A DNA stretch of 64,000 nt from Sclerodactyla briareus (GCA_026419785.1 JAODTK010005121.1:1-64000); one strand, 5' to 3'; counted from the stretch's first letter, positions 35,635 to 47,738 are shown. Notes: a model not told the origin generated them from the letters alone. Made by a program: numbers and translations.

Positions 35635-35864
35635 CAGTGGCGTCCAGAAAGTTGCCCTGTATTGGTTTTTAGTTGCAACTCCAGGAAGTGCACCTAGTGA
35701 CAAATAAATGCTTTTTTGGGGCTCTTAGACTCCATGCTGTGCACATTTGATAAACAACAACGGTGAAATGTCTACTGTACAGTAAAAAAGTGTTTTTTTT
35801 TGTGTTAAATTATTGTCCAAGTCAGTGGAACCCCCCCACCCCTGCCCCTCTGCGTATGCCCATG
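35635..35864. mobile_element. hAT-like miniature element, 230 bp
   Basis: The left end is CAGTGGCGTCCAGA and the right end, inverted, CATGGGCATACGCAGA. Flanks ATCTGATG (35,627-35,634) and AACTAATG (35,865-35,872) agree at 6 of 8 bases, which could be a decayed target duplication. The inside is non-coding, with a T-tract at 35,791-35,799 and a C-rich right end. Confidence 0.45.
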
Positions 35865-35872
35865 AACTAATG

Positions 35873-36904
35873 CGAAAGGTCATAATCAGCAAGGTTCATT
35901 GAAAGCATGCATATGTCAGCAGGTTGCAGTAATCCAAAAGTGGGGGAAAATGCAGACAGAATGAAATTATTTTAGGAACCTGAATCCGGAACAATGTAAA
36001 GTCTCACAACATTAGCCCAAATCTGACACGTTAGTCTTATTTCCACTTCATTCAACTTAAAAAAAAAAATAATATGGTTCCGGAATTAATCATAGCACTC
36101 AACGTCGCATCAGGACGGCATTTGTTGTTCTGTGGTAACTGGTTGAATAGCAACGTTAACACACGCATCACGTCATGAGAAGAAGTATCCTTAGTGCAAT
36201 TTGTTATCGACACAGATACGTCACAGTGATACGTGATGTGCAGTTGTCCTGAATGAACTGATATCTACCAAATGATTTTGCCATGTCATGTGTGGGACCA
36301 GCAAAGCAAATTCTATTTCGGGTGTGGTTCAACGGACCATCTGTAAAATGTGATGTACGTCCAGTGGAGAGAAAGGAAATGCAGGAAAGTTACACCTCAC
36401 AAACAAATGTTGCTTAAATGTAATTGAGAGACAATATGGTCCTGGTTATATTGTTGTTGGGGTGGTGTGTTGGGTGTGTTTTATGTATTATGAATTGGCA
36501 GGCTTCCCTCCACAAAGGTCTCTACTGTGACAGCCTTACAGCCTTTCTAGAATTGAGTCAAGGTTCGCTCACAATACATGCACTCTCTAATTTGTTGGTA
36601 CCATTGCATGGTCTACATGGCCATGTTTTCCCTTTTAGAACCCTACTGGCCCCATAGACAAAAATTTGAATTATGGAAGTCACGTTAATATGGAGAGAGA
36701 CATGATTGGGGGGCACACAGGGAATATTGTACAGGGTATGTCAGGAGAAAAGAGGTATATCTTGACCTCTCCCATGCAATAAAGTGTATTCATTTAGTTG
36801 AAAGTTGAATCCCAATTCGACCTGAGCTTTAGTCACTTCTTTATACAGGGGACCTACCTTACATCCCATTACTGAAAGGGGAAGGCTCTAGAGGCTGTAG
36901 GGGT
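35873..36904. other. No recognisable gene
   Basis: This is ordinary sequence with some CpG at 36,100-36,240 (ACGTCGCATC, GATACGTCACAG, GATACGTGATG). No coding motif or repeat was recognised. Confidence 0.4.
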
Positions 36905-37391
36905 CTACCCGATGTTCCCCGGTCCGCTGTTCCCGAGGTTTGATGTTCTGAGGCCGATGTTCCCGAGGTTCGAGGTGCCATTTCATATAAGTTTAATGGC
37001 AACCGAATTTACGAGGTTCGATCCCAGGGTCCGAAGTTTCCGAGGTTCGATGTTACCAGGTTCCGATGTTTCGGGTTCAATGTTCCCCGTTTTCGCGAAA
37101 TTCGAAACAGTCGAAGCACAGGGCATCTGAAACAATCTTTTGCAAGAAAGTGGATTTGTTCAAAACACATATTAATGACCAAGAATGCGCAACAATGTTT
37201 CATCCGTGTGCCTAGGGTTAACGGAAACGGGGATCATCGGCCTCATAATTGTAAGAATAATTAAAACCATAAGGAAAACGGGGAACATCGCACCCTGGAA
37301 CATCGAACTCGGGAACATCGAACCCCGGGAACCTCGAAAGTCTGAGAAACATTGAACTTAGGGAACATCAACCATGGGACAATTGACATAG
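36905..37391. mobile_element. Fold-back element built of short GATGTTCCCGAGGTTC repeats
   Basis: The left arm (about 36,910-37,100) repeats the 16-base word GATGTTCCCGAGGTTC and variants. The right arm (about 37,260-37,385) carries the same word inverted (GGGAACATCGAAC, CCGGGAACCTCGAAA). The two arms flank an unrelated centre at about 37,110-37,250. The outermost bases also resemble each other inverted (AGGGGTCTA and AGGGGGGCTA). This organisation, tandem short repeats forming inverted arms, is characteristic of fold-back transposons. A 72-codon frame inside the left arm reflects the repeat. Confidence 0.7.
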
Positions 37392-37573
37392 CCCCCCTGG
37401 CCTGTATGGGCAGGGTATTATGCAGCACACCTCATCACTTTCGGAGGCCAGTTATGCTTTTTTTTTTTAAACCCAAAGGACATGAGGAAGGGCGAACCCA
37501 TAATGCCTAAACAAAAAAGGCAACCCCCAAGAACAAGAAACTAAAAGAAGAGGAGAGATCCAGCTGTTGATTC

Positions 37574-39358
37574 TACTCTTGAACCGCTGGAGGGCAAAAA
37601 TCAGGAGGAAATACATACCGAGGAAGGCCTATTCCAGGCACGCGAAGGCGAGGAAAAAAGGAGCGACGCAAGGGTTCCGGGCGATGACGGGGGAAGTGCA
37701 ACACGAACACGGGTGGCTGAAGAAGAAGAGCGAGTATGGCGAGTAACTCGAGGTAAAGGAGGAAAAGCCCCAAGATCAGAAGACATTGACCATAAAATAA
37801 CGGTAAAGGAGGCAGAAAGATGATACAGATCTGCGAGGGATAGAGATTCCAGGAGGAGGTACATGATCATCATTAATGAGACGAATGGCCTTCTCTGGAT
37901 ACGATCAATGACACTGAGAGAGGCTGGCGAAGCCCCACCCCAAATATGGCAACCATATTCCATTAGGGAGCGAATTTGGGCTTTGTAAAGCATAATTAGC
38001 TGTTGTGAGGTGAAGTATTTCCTAGCGCGAAATAAGAAGCCCAACTTTCTAGAACATTAGTAGCGATAGACTTGATATGGGAGTTCCAGAACAGGTTGTT
38101 GCTGATTTTCCATACAAGGATATTAAGAGAAGTAGACTGAGGGAGGATCTGGTCAGCCATGAAAATAGCTGGTGCATCAGATACATGGCCACGCAGAAAT
38201 CAGTTCAAGTTTCTGAGTCTAGATTGGTTGAAGGTAACCGAGATAGGGCAGTGCATCAGTTCAAAATAGAATGAAGTTCATTGTTTGTTCAGTCTGATTG
38301 GCACTATGGAAAAGGTTGTAGACAAATCGGTTCCGCTTCCGGGGGCGAGAAAAGCACAGAGAGTGGTGAAGGGTAGAATCATCAGCAAATGAGTGCATCA
38401 TAGGCCTTAGAGCTAAGACGATCATGGATAACAATGAGAAACAGTGTAGGAGAGAAACACAACCTTGAAGAACCCACATTGATACGGAAGGTTCTCGGAG
38501 AGAGCACCATCCACCCTAACAGAGATAGAGCGACCGGTAAGAAAACTGGCAGTCCAAGAGGTTAGAAGGGGGCTGAAACCAAATGAAGTTAATTTGTCAA
38601 GGGTCCGTCGTTCCAAACACGGTCAAAGGCACTTAGAGATATCAAGGGCAATAGCCCTATTTTCACCGAAAAACTCAATGGCTTGGGCCAACTGATTGGT
38701 GACAAAAGATAGTAGGTCCCCATTAAATCGGCCATGCCGGAAACCATACTGTGGTCACTGATGAGAGATGAAACTCACGAAAGTTCAAAACATGCTTGTT
38801 TACTATAGTTTCCATAACTTTGGGAGAGAGACCGAGTTGATGGGCATCGGCCTGTAAGTGGCGGGGGTTGGATTTGTCCCCTTTTTAGGACGGGGCAGAC
38901 ATGAGCAGTTTCCACACAGACGGGTAGCTCCCATATAATACAAAGGCGGTACAGCTTGCTAAGGATCGGCCCAAGTTCGGGGGCACACTTCAGGGGACTA
39001 TAGGAGGAGGAATTCCATCAGACCACCAGATGCTTTAATTAATGTCTACACTATTGAGTGTTTGGCGGACCATGCATTATGAAAACAACATCCAAGATCG
39101 TTTCACTAAAGCTGGCAAAAGATGGAGGAGGATTAGAATCTGTGTTCATAGTGGAATTAGAAGAGAATAGCTCGGCAAAGTATTAGCTTTAGAGTTGGCT
39201 CAATAGAACAAAGAGCCATCAGGTTTGACCAGCGAGGGATTTGGAGAGAACAGAAATTCTGGGATTCAGATTTGGCCAGCGACCAAAATGAACGACTACC
39301 AGAAGGGCAGGATGAAAGTTTAGTAGCCATACGTGAAATGAAAGAATTTTTCATCCAT
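37574..39358 (-). mobile_element. LINE relic C, Jockey/CR1-type reverse transcriptase
   Basis: The longest retroelement relic, read on the minus strand. Blocks in order: a linker with SGSRSFWSLAKSESQNFC (39,240-39,300), KASG and EVCP pieces (about 39,000), PKKGTNPTPATYRPMPI (about 38,860), QYGFRHGRFNGDLLSF (about 38,710-38,755), ENRAIALDIS of the first catalytic motif (about 38,645-38,675), SISVRVDGALSENLPYQCGF (38,475-38,535), the catalytic FADD at 38,378-38,389 followed by STLHH, and KLGFLFRARKYFTSQQL to YGCHIWGGASPASL and IDRIQRR (37,890-38,045). Many frameshifts and stops break it, including a frame change between the PQG-equivalent and FADD. The endonuclease half and 5' end are absent. 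Confidence 0.9.
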
Positions 39359-40249
39359 GAACTTTTTGCCTAGTTTATAGCGATTTAGACTGGGGATAAC
39401 TACACCATTTTGCATCGAAAATGTCTTCAAAATGGCATTTTCCACTTAGCAGAAAGAAGGGTGAGGATTACCTTTATCTGGACCTCATAGCACCCCCCCC
39501 AACCCCTGGTTGATACATGTATTTCAGAACCGATTATTTCGATTTGATCACTGATCCCACATGCACTCAGTGTCAGTTCACCTACTTAAGCAAGATGGAG
39601 CTTTAATTGGATCTTGGCTCAGTAGAAGAAACTTTCCTAGTAAGATACCCTGGAGACAATAGCCCATTATTAGATGATACCCCCATTAGCCCTCCCTGCT
39701 GAGCTAAACACTCTAACCTCTGGAGGCTACTGTGGTGGGGGAGTATTACCCTCTGCGGTTTGCATTATATAGCATTGTTTAGTTGTCAGCACTGTTTGGT
39801 ATTTTTAATGATCTGTGTTCGGTTAGATAACCAGGCATTGGAGGGAACTGTCCCTTCACTAAATTTGATATGATTACATCATAGACCTGAATGTATGCCG
39901 TCATGGTGGTAACAAACACAATTAGCAACCACCTTATATCTGTAAGACAGTACTGTTTTCGTGATGACTTCAAGAATGACATTATTTGTTGATTTATTCA
40001 CTACCAAGAGGTTACACTTTTACCAACTGATAGCATGTCACCCAAGTTTGTGTTTTTTTTCATCTGGTGATGGGGGGGGGGGGGAATGGCACAGATTGAA
40101 GCTTGTATTTAAAAAATCCAAGTTTAGGTTGAAATTGTACGATATGGTGAAAGATATAATGCATAAGTTGTTTTAACGTACATTTATGCTACCCCTTCAT
40201 ACACACCACCCCATAGTGAAGATCTCTAATCATTTACATGCCCCCGAGA
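39359..40249. other. No recognisable gene
   Basis: Ordinary sequence with a G12-type run at 40,073-40,084. No repeat or coding motif was recognised. Confidence 0.4.
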
Positions 40250-40490
40250 CAATAAGGCCATTTAGTCGTAACTGAATTACAGTTAGAGATGATAATGATA
40301 TTGTGTCAAAGGTCTCGAGGGTACAATGGCAGTTTGACATTGAACATACAGTATGCAGAACGACCTTTCAAAACTCTCCTGCTGGAAATTGCAAATCCGT
40401 GCTAACATACTCCATAGATTCGCCCCCCCCCCCCCCCCACTTATCAACAACACACCCCAAACCATGGGAATATCTTGGTTGCGTTCGAGT
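40250..40490 (+). repeat. Dispersed repeat family, copy 4
   Basis: It matches 32,405-32,620 and 32,705-32,920 directly and 2,820-2,960 inverted. Shared words include GAGATGATAATGA, TGTCAAAGGTC, GGGTACAATGGC, TTTCAAAACTC and CTGGAAATTGC. A run of sixteen C (40,423-40,438) occupies the position of shorter C-runs in the other copies. Confidence 0.65.
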
Positions 40491-40641
40491 ATTGTTGACA
40501 GGCTTTGATCTCGTCTATTACCCCAGTCTGTTCAGTGTGAGCATGCGCCTTACAACCATGAGCAGGCTATATGGATGACTAACGCTGTTTTCCTGTTGCT
40601 ATCAGACCAAGTGGTGAGCACATTGGCAGAGCTGGCTTACC

Positions 40642-41568
40642 CAGGGCCGTAGGCGAGGGGGGCGGTGTGGGGGGTGTCACACCCCCAAGTATTTCGTACC
40701 GTCGGCAAATTTTCGGTCGTTCGGGAAAAAAGAGAATGGACGCCGGCAAACATATATTGTGATGGTCCGGCGCTTGTCGGTGTAATCGGATGGAGTGGAC
40801 CGAGTCTGTCGGCAAATTCGGTCAAAAGGGGGAATAAAGGCGTTAGCGTTTAACCTTTTATTTTCCATGAGACTGACAATCTTTGAAAGTTTTTGTTCCT
40901 GAGTCCTAATTCGGGGATAACATAAAAAAAATTCAACCCATTTTTGCTGACAATTAAGAAATAATTTCCCATAGATGAACGATGAATCAGTCGGTTTTAG
41001 GCGGGGAATCACGCGAGCGGCATAGAGCTAGATACAAGGCGAGAGATAGACGACCCCCCCCCCCTCCAGTTTTTTTTTAGCTACAAAATTCAGGCAGGAA
41101 ACTACCAAACTTTGGGCACAGAATAAGTAAAAATCTGGTAAGAGATAACCTAATGCATAATGGCAAGAAGAAGTACTACCTGGCGAAACTTTGCTGATCA
41201 ATTGCACACCATTGAAGTGTCAAATTTTTTAGCGGCCTTCGCGCGCCGTGGTATTGAGGGTCTGCTTCATATACTCACGAGTTGCAGTCAAATTCGGGCA
41301 TTGTTTAGGAATTGGGCCCAAATTTTCTGCGTTCCAGATTAGAAGGGTCCCGCTTACGTGGTGAGCGGGGTCGAGTAATTACTGAACGCCCAATTTTACT
41401 GAAATGTGCACCAGATTGCACTGAGGACGTTCAATATTCGCACATTTCAAGGGGGAGGGGGACCCCCCCTCCCCTTAGACCCCTCCCCCATATCAGGCAC
41501 CATTGCCAGATCCGTGGCAAAACATATCTTACATCCCCCCCAATCATCAACCCGTCGCTACGCCCCTG
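40642..41568. mobile_element. Complete hAT-like non-autonomous element, 927 bp
   Basis: The ends are CAGGGCCGTAGGCGA on the left and, inverted, CAGGGGCGTAGCGACGG on the right. The flanks are GGCTTACC (40,634-40,641) and GACTTACC (41,569-41,576), an 8-bp target duplication with one mismatch. Two other copies (46,541-47,368 inverted, 57,046 onward) align with its interior, for example at GACTGACAATCTTTGAAAGT, CAGCAAAATGG-type and TTGCACACCATTGAAGTG blocks. Compared with those copies it lacks a purine/pyrimidine-rich block and its flanks (about 250 bp in copy 2). Open frames of up to 118 codons overlap on both strands, with no transposase similarity. Confidence 0.85.
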
Positions 41569-41576
41569 GACTTACC

Positions 41577-44500
41577 ATCCGTATGATCGTGGTTCATATT
41601 CCAAACCAATCGTGTCACAGAATGTTAGACAAACTAATCTAATAGGACTCCCGAGAGTGTTACCCTAACCTGTTTTCTTGAATCCTATTGATTAGTGTCG
41701 CCTTACTGTCCAGTCGGGTCATATCTGAAGCTTTAAAAATGATGCCTGTTGCCTACTCGCTGGGTAGCAGTTGGCAACATTTGCATGTTCCATCTTCGTG
41801 TGTTTTCACCCCACCCCCACATTAGAGTTCTTGTGTACCGGTGTGAAGGATTCAATGCTAGAAAACTGTTCAGTATCCATGTCCGCACTCTTACTGGGCC
41901 TTGGATAGGTTTTGATCCTCTTCTCATCTAGGTATATCAGAAAAAGACAAGAAAAAAGGCAATTAAGCTCCATCAGGTTTGACATAAAGGTCTGACCGCC
42001 CTTTTTGGCAGAGAGCCAGTTGTTGTTATTTTATATAACACTCTGTCATTTGGCTTATAACACAGTTGCTCCAGATTTTGGATTGTTAAAATACACTCAC
42101 GGCAATGTCTGAATAATGGCAGTTTTCAATGATTCACTTCACTGGACATTTCTCTCTACATGGTGGCAGACGGTTGTGTATTCCACCGATAGCAGTTGCC
42201 ATCAGATCCTGGATTTTCCCCTTTGCGGTTGTTCCGTTAACAAGCCGTCATTAGGAGCTGTTGCTAATCGGACACCTTGATATTCTCCAAGCCCCTCCAC
42301 TCCATAAAGGAATATTGGCTCATACCTGCCTGCATGTGTCATTTGATTCGGTGAATTCCCTCTTTTGTTTTTAGCTTCCTACTGAAGTAGTTAGCTAGTG
42401 GCCTACTTTGGGGATCTTAAGTAAGAAACTACTTTGACAGTTTCTTTCTATGGCCTATCTTTATCTGAAATCACAACTGATGTCAATAAATATCTCATTA
42501 AAGCAATTGTATATATGTCTTTGCTCCAATTTTAATAGAACCTAGCCTGTTCCCTGGGGACATCCTGATTGTTTTGTATACAACTCATGAACACTTTATG
42601 TTCATGGGTTGTTAATTCAAGAATGCCCACCAACCAATCTGAACGTTTTTACAAAGAGCATGATATTATGAGAAACGGCAGTATTTTTGCTGACTCCATA
42701 GCCAGAATGTATTCTTCTTGGAACTCGTCAGAAAGAGGTGGTGTGGTGAGAGACAGGGTAATTTATGGTTACTTGTCCTTTTGGAGGAGCTCGAACAGTG
42801 TGTAGCAATATCCAAGGAAATAGTAAATTTATATGCGAGAATGCAGCTATAGAGAATTTATATATTACTTATCCGCAATCCATCCCTCTATAATGCCACT
42901 ACTGAACTTCGATGCCTTCAAGGTTATCAAAGCTAATTTTTGGCATGAGCTATCATGATCTGCATGCTATTAAGTCTACTCATTTATTTAACTTTCTGTC
43001 CAGTGTGTAAATCTCAAAATTTATTCTTTGACTAATGCTGAGCATCTTGGAGACAATGATCACTGACCCCTGGGAAATCATTGACCACAGAGAATCAAGG
43101 TAAAGAAAAATCATTGAAGGAGCGTAATGGACCAATATGAGGAAAACTGCGGAATGCCCTCTACGAATTTGGTTGGAATAACTACCACATTAAAAATGTT
43201 TTTGTCAGTTGCTGAAACCATCGACCTTGTACCTATTGGGTGTTCAGGAACCTTTAGTCAAAATCGATAATGGGTCATTAGAAGCACAGCCCAATGGGAG
43301 CTATTATGTGGAAAATACTCTCCCAGTGTTGAATTTGATGCTCCAGTAACTAGTGCTAGTAGTACCCATTATGTGGTTAAGAATTCAAGGGCTTGTTTGA
43401 TCATCTTGAAAACTGCAAATGCATCTCCCCCAGATGAAGTTTAGTTTCTGCCATGATACACTGTCAGGGGTGTTATTGTCAATTAACCCCAAAATACCAC
43501 CTAATTTAGGGTTCTATCACAATTACTTGTTTCCCGTTTATCCTCACAGCCAATAATTAGTACGTATAAGGTTTTCAAGTAAGGCAGCTGGAGGCCATCT
43601 AGTGGTCAGTTCTAGTAATTTACAGATCAAATTCTCCACTTGAATACAATGTAATCACAAAAATATGACTTGATTCACATTAATCCTGTTCATTACTTTC
43701 CGCCAATAAGTATGTATCAGCTGATCAGGGCTCATGGTGAAACATCATGAACAGGGCTTGTGCCAATAGGGCACGATGGGCAAAAAAATTTCCCTTGTTA
43801 AGGTCACAGAGGGAAACCCCAGGTCTATTTTGAAACACGTACTTTGAAAAACTTTTCAACAAGCAAACTCAGATTAGATTTGAACTTGTTCTTCAAGACA
43901 TCTCATCTAAAAGGGGTAATTTAATTGATTTCATGAATACTTTGTCCCATTTGGTGATATCAGAACAAAATGGCAATATTGCTATTATCTGCGATTGGCT
44001 TTTGCAATGACAATCGTACATGTATAGGATTCCAGGGAATTGGGGGTTCTATGGTAACTTAGGGTTAATTCTGAGACAGGGATATTCTGGGAGTGTAAAT
44101 GTTGAACTCATAGATAAATTATATAATATAAATCTATCTGCAATTCATGTTTTTCAGTTGTTCTTTGGGCTACGCACGGTTGGTTAGTACTTAGGCTTCA
44201 ATTGAACTTAGATAACTGGATGACTACATTTCTACCACCACGGACTAGCTGCCTCCCAGGGTTCACTGAGGTTGATTTCATTTCTTAAAAGGGCGAATTT
44301 CATTACTTTGCATAAAAAAGCAGTGCTTCCGCTCATGCACATAAGGATCCCTAGTTTTTATTGCAGTCCTCTCTTGAAATTATCGTTATTACTGAGCCTG
44401 AGCTACAGTTCTTGGGTATCAAATCAACTTTCCCTATCCATAGAGTGAACTCTTTAGGCAATACTTCCTCCTTTGGATATTGTACTATCAAGATGCAGCA

Positions 44501-45183
44501 GAATTCCGGGCTTTTATTTTCATGGAAGGACGAACAAACCATATTGTGTCAACACAATGAGTTGATGTGTCATCAAACACTGGCATCTACCTTTCCTAAC
44601 TTTTTTGTAGAGTCAACTTGTGTGCCAATTCAAGCATGAATTTAAAGGGTTACTACTACAAATAAATGGATTAGGAGGAAGGAAATAGATCCTACATGCT
44701 TTCTGCGGTTATGAAACACCTTACAGGTTACACAAGCCTGTGATTCTTACCACTCCGGAACCATTGATTTATTTTAGGACAGCTGGATGGCACGAAGTGC
44801 CATTCAGTATCTATAAGTAAATATTAAATTTTTAGAATATAATTTGATTGGTAATCTTTTAATCCGGATGAGTACATTGTTTGATTCCATTGTTTTGTAT
44901 ATATGGTATCTTAATCATGGTTTCTCCTCTCGGTTATTGGGGCAGGAGTTTAACAAACAAGATTGCCTCAAATTGCTTGTTGCCTATTGATCAATTATTT
45001 GATGCCTCTATTTACAAGTTTGTGTCTTCTATAACAAATATGCTTCAATTTGGAACGTGAACTGAAGATATCCATATTATTAACTGTCATCATATTTCCT
45101 ATCTAAACAATCTCAATGATGATCATGAACACGCCACTCTTATTAACCATATATTTCTTCAAGCCATTGGCCACCACTATTCT
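41577..45183. other. Long stretch without recognisable genes
   Basis: AT-rich, mostly unique-looking sequence. The 92-codon frame at 44,361-44,639 has a protein-like composition but no motif I can name. No repeat array or element end was recognised here. Confidence 0.4.
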
Positions 45184-46540
45184 GCACCTTGTGTGTTTGC
45201 ATGCCCTCTTCGCGAACCCTCAAACACTGGGTGAACCTTGTATGGGTTGCAATTTCCACCACATTATGCCCTGCCCTCCAGCAACCCTTACTAACTTGCG
45301 AACGGCTTGTAGGTTTGGCTGTTCCCCATTATGCCCTACCAGTCCAGAACCTTTACCACGGGTGGTCACCTTGTAGGTGTTCAAGTTCCACATTATCCCT
45401 TCCTCCATAAACCCTCACCGACTGTCACCTATGTATAGGTTTGCAAGTTCCACCCTTATGCCCTGCCTACAGAAACCCTTACCACTGTGAACATTGTGGT
45501 TTGCCTGTTCCACATGTAGGCTCTATCTTCCGGAAACTTCACCACTGTGGGCAACCTTGTACGGTTGTCAAGTTCCACATTAATGGCTTCTCCAATAAAC
45601 CCGCAAACCACTGTGTCACCGTTGTATAGGTTGGCAAGTTCGCACATTAACTGCCCTGCCTCCAGAAACCCCCTACTGCGAACCTTGTGATGTTGCATGT
45701 TCCAAAATTATTGCCTACCTCCAGAAACCTTTACCCACTGGGTCACCTTGTAGGTTTGCAAGTTCCAATTATGCCCTCACCATAAACCCCCCAACCACTG
45801 TGCACCTTGTATAGGTTTGCAAGTTCCAATTTTATGCCCTGCCTACAGAAACCCTTACCACTGTGAACATTGTAGGTTTGCATGTTCCACTTAGGCTCTA
45901 TCTCGGAAACCTTCACCATTGTGCACCTTGTAGGTTGCAAGTTCCATCATTATGCCTTCTCCAATAAACCCTCACCACTGTGAACCTTGTATAGGTTTGC
46001 AAGTTCCACATTATGCCCTGCCTCCAGAACGTTACCACACTGCTATAACTCTGTAGGGTTTGCATGTTCCACATTAGGCTCTACCTCCGAAAGAACAGGA
46101 ACTTGTCACACCACTGTGTGCACCTTGTAGGTTTGCAAGTTCCACATTATGCCCTACCTCCAGAAGCCCTTACCACTGTGTTCCTTGTAGGTTTTCAAGT
46201 TCCACCTTATGCCCTGCCTACAGAAACCCTTACCACTGTGAACCTTGTAGGTTTGCATGTTCCACACTAGGCCCTACCTCCAGGAGCCCTTACCACTGTG
46301 TTCCTTGTAGGTTTACATCTTCCACATTATGCCCTACCTCCAGAAGCCCTTACCACTGTGTTCCTTGTAGGTTTACATCTTCCACATTATGCCCTACCTC
46401 CAGAAGCCCTTACCACTGTGTTCCTTGTAGGTTTACATCTTCCACATTATGCCCTGCCTCCAGAAACCCTTACCACTGTGCACCTTGTAGGTTTGCATGT
46501 TCCACATTATGCCCTACCTCCAGAATTTCTGGAGGTGTAA
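45184..46540 (+). repeat. 60-bp minisatellite, left block, about 23 copies
   Basis: The unit reads CCCTTACCACTGTG, CCTTGTAGGTTTGCATGTTC, CACATTATGCCCTACCTCCA, GAAA, 60 bp in total. Copies near 46,130-46,530 are almost identical; those to the left are progressively eroded by indels. Because 60 is divisible by three, one frame stays open and encodes a 20-residue repeat (VGLHVPHYALPPETLTTVNL), but frame is lost repeatedly in the left copies, so coding is unlikely. Confidence 0.95.
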
Positions 46541-47368
46541 GCCTACAAAAATTTGCCACTTCATTGGTGCAATTGATCGGCAAGATTCGGCCATTTATAC
46601 TTCTTCTTTCCACTCATGCATTAGGGTATCCTCTAACCTATTTAACTTATTCGTGTGCAAAGTTGGGTAAGTTTCCCTGCCTGAATTTAATATCTAAAAA
46701 CTGGGGGGGGGGGGTCGCCTCTCCTCCTCCTCTCGGCCTTGTAACTCTAGCTCTGTCCCGCTTGCGTTGTTCCCCCCCCCCTAAAACCTACTGTTCCATT
46801 GTTTCATCTGGGTATTCTGGGAAATTCTTTCTGTTAATTGTTTTCATCAGCAAAATGGCTTGAAATTTTTTATTTACCTCGTGAAATCGGACCCGAAACC
46901 AAAAACACTTTCAAGAACTGCCAGTCTCATGGAAAATCAAATGTCAAACACTAAGGCCTTTATTACCTCTTTTGTGCCGAATGCCGACAGACCGGCCCTC
47001 GTCCTTTATACAAACGGCGACGGCCCGTTTAACAATATATATTTGCCGGCGTGCCATTCTCTTGCCGACGCTGAATGGGCCAATTAGATGGAGAGCCAAG
47101 AGTCGAAATAGCCGATAATAAAGTCTGGCTTACGTTTTGTTCTCTTATTCCTCTTTCGCTTTCCCTGTCTTCCCCTTCACTCCCTTACTTCCCTTTTCCT
47201 TCCCTTCCCTCTTTCTCTTTTTCTTTTCCTCCTCTCCTCTTTTCCTCTTCTTTTCTTTCCCCTTCCTCCTTTTTTCTTTTTTTTCCCGACAGACGAAAAT
47301 TGCCGGCGGCACGAAATTATTGGGGGGTGTGACACCCCCCCACACCCCCCCCGCTCGCTACGGCCCTG
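46541..47368. mobile_element. Inverted, truncated copy of the 40.6-kb hAT-like element inside the minisatellite
   Basis: Read on the minus strand it begins CAGGGCCGTAGCGAGCGG, then GGGGTGTGGGGGGGTGTCAC, and aligns with 40,642 to about 41,230. The last about 340 bp, including the other terminal repeat, are missing; the left boundary at about 46,530-46,545 is a small palindrome (CCTCCAGAA next to TTTCTGGAGG) made from repeat-unit sequence. It contains a 130-bp almost pure pyrimidine block (47,155-47,285) that the 40.6-kb copy lacks but the 57.0-kb copy has as purines. The open frames over this block are compositional artefacts. Confidence 0.85.
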
Positions 47369-47738
47369 CCTGCCTACAGAAACCCTTACCACTGTGAACA
47401 TTGTAGGTTTGCATGTTCCACATTAGGCCCTACCTCCAGAAGCCCTTACCACTGTGTTCCTTGTAGGTTTTCAAGTTCCACCTTATGCCCTGTCTACAGA
47501 AACCCTTACCACTGTGAACCTTGTAGGTTTGCATGTTGCACATTAGGCCCTACCTCCAGGAGCCCTTACCACTGTGTTCCTTGTAGGTTTGTATGTTCCA
47601 CATTATGCCCTGCCTACAGAAACCCTTACCACTGTGAACCTTGTAGGTTTGCATGTTCCACATTATGCCCTGCCTCCAGAAACCCTTACCACTGTGAACC
47701 TTGTAGGTTTGCATGTTCCACATCAGTCCTGCTTCCAG
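47369..47738 (+). repeat. 60-bp minisatellite, right block, about 6 copies
   Basis: The same unit as at 45.2-46.5 kb resumes immediately after the element end with CCTGCCTACAGAAACCC and ends before an A-tract at 47,740. Confidence 0.95.

Noticed and set aside
37010..37030. tRNA B-box-like word GGTTCGATCCC
   Set aside because: It lies in the arm repeats of the fold-back element and no A-box lies at the required distance upstream.
47137..47401. Open frames of 66-86 codons rich in Phe/Ser/Pro or Lys/Arg/Glu on both strands
   Set aside because: They translate a pure pyrimidine/purine tract inside a transposon copy; such tracts are free of stops for trivial reasons.
45184..47738. CRISPR-like array
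   Set aside because: The units are head-to-tail 60-bp repeats without unique spacers, and the surrounding DNA is eukaryotic.
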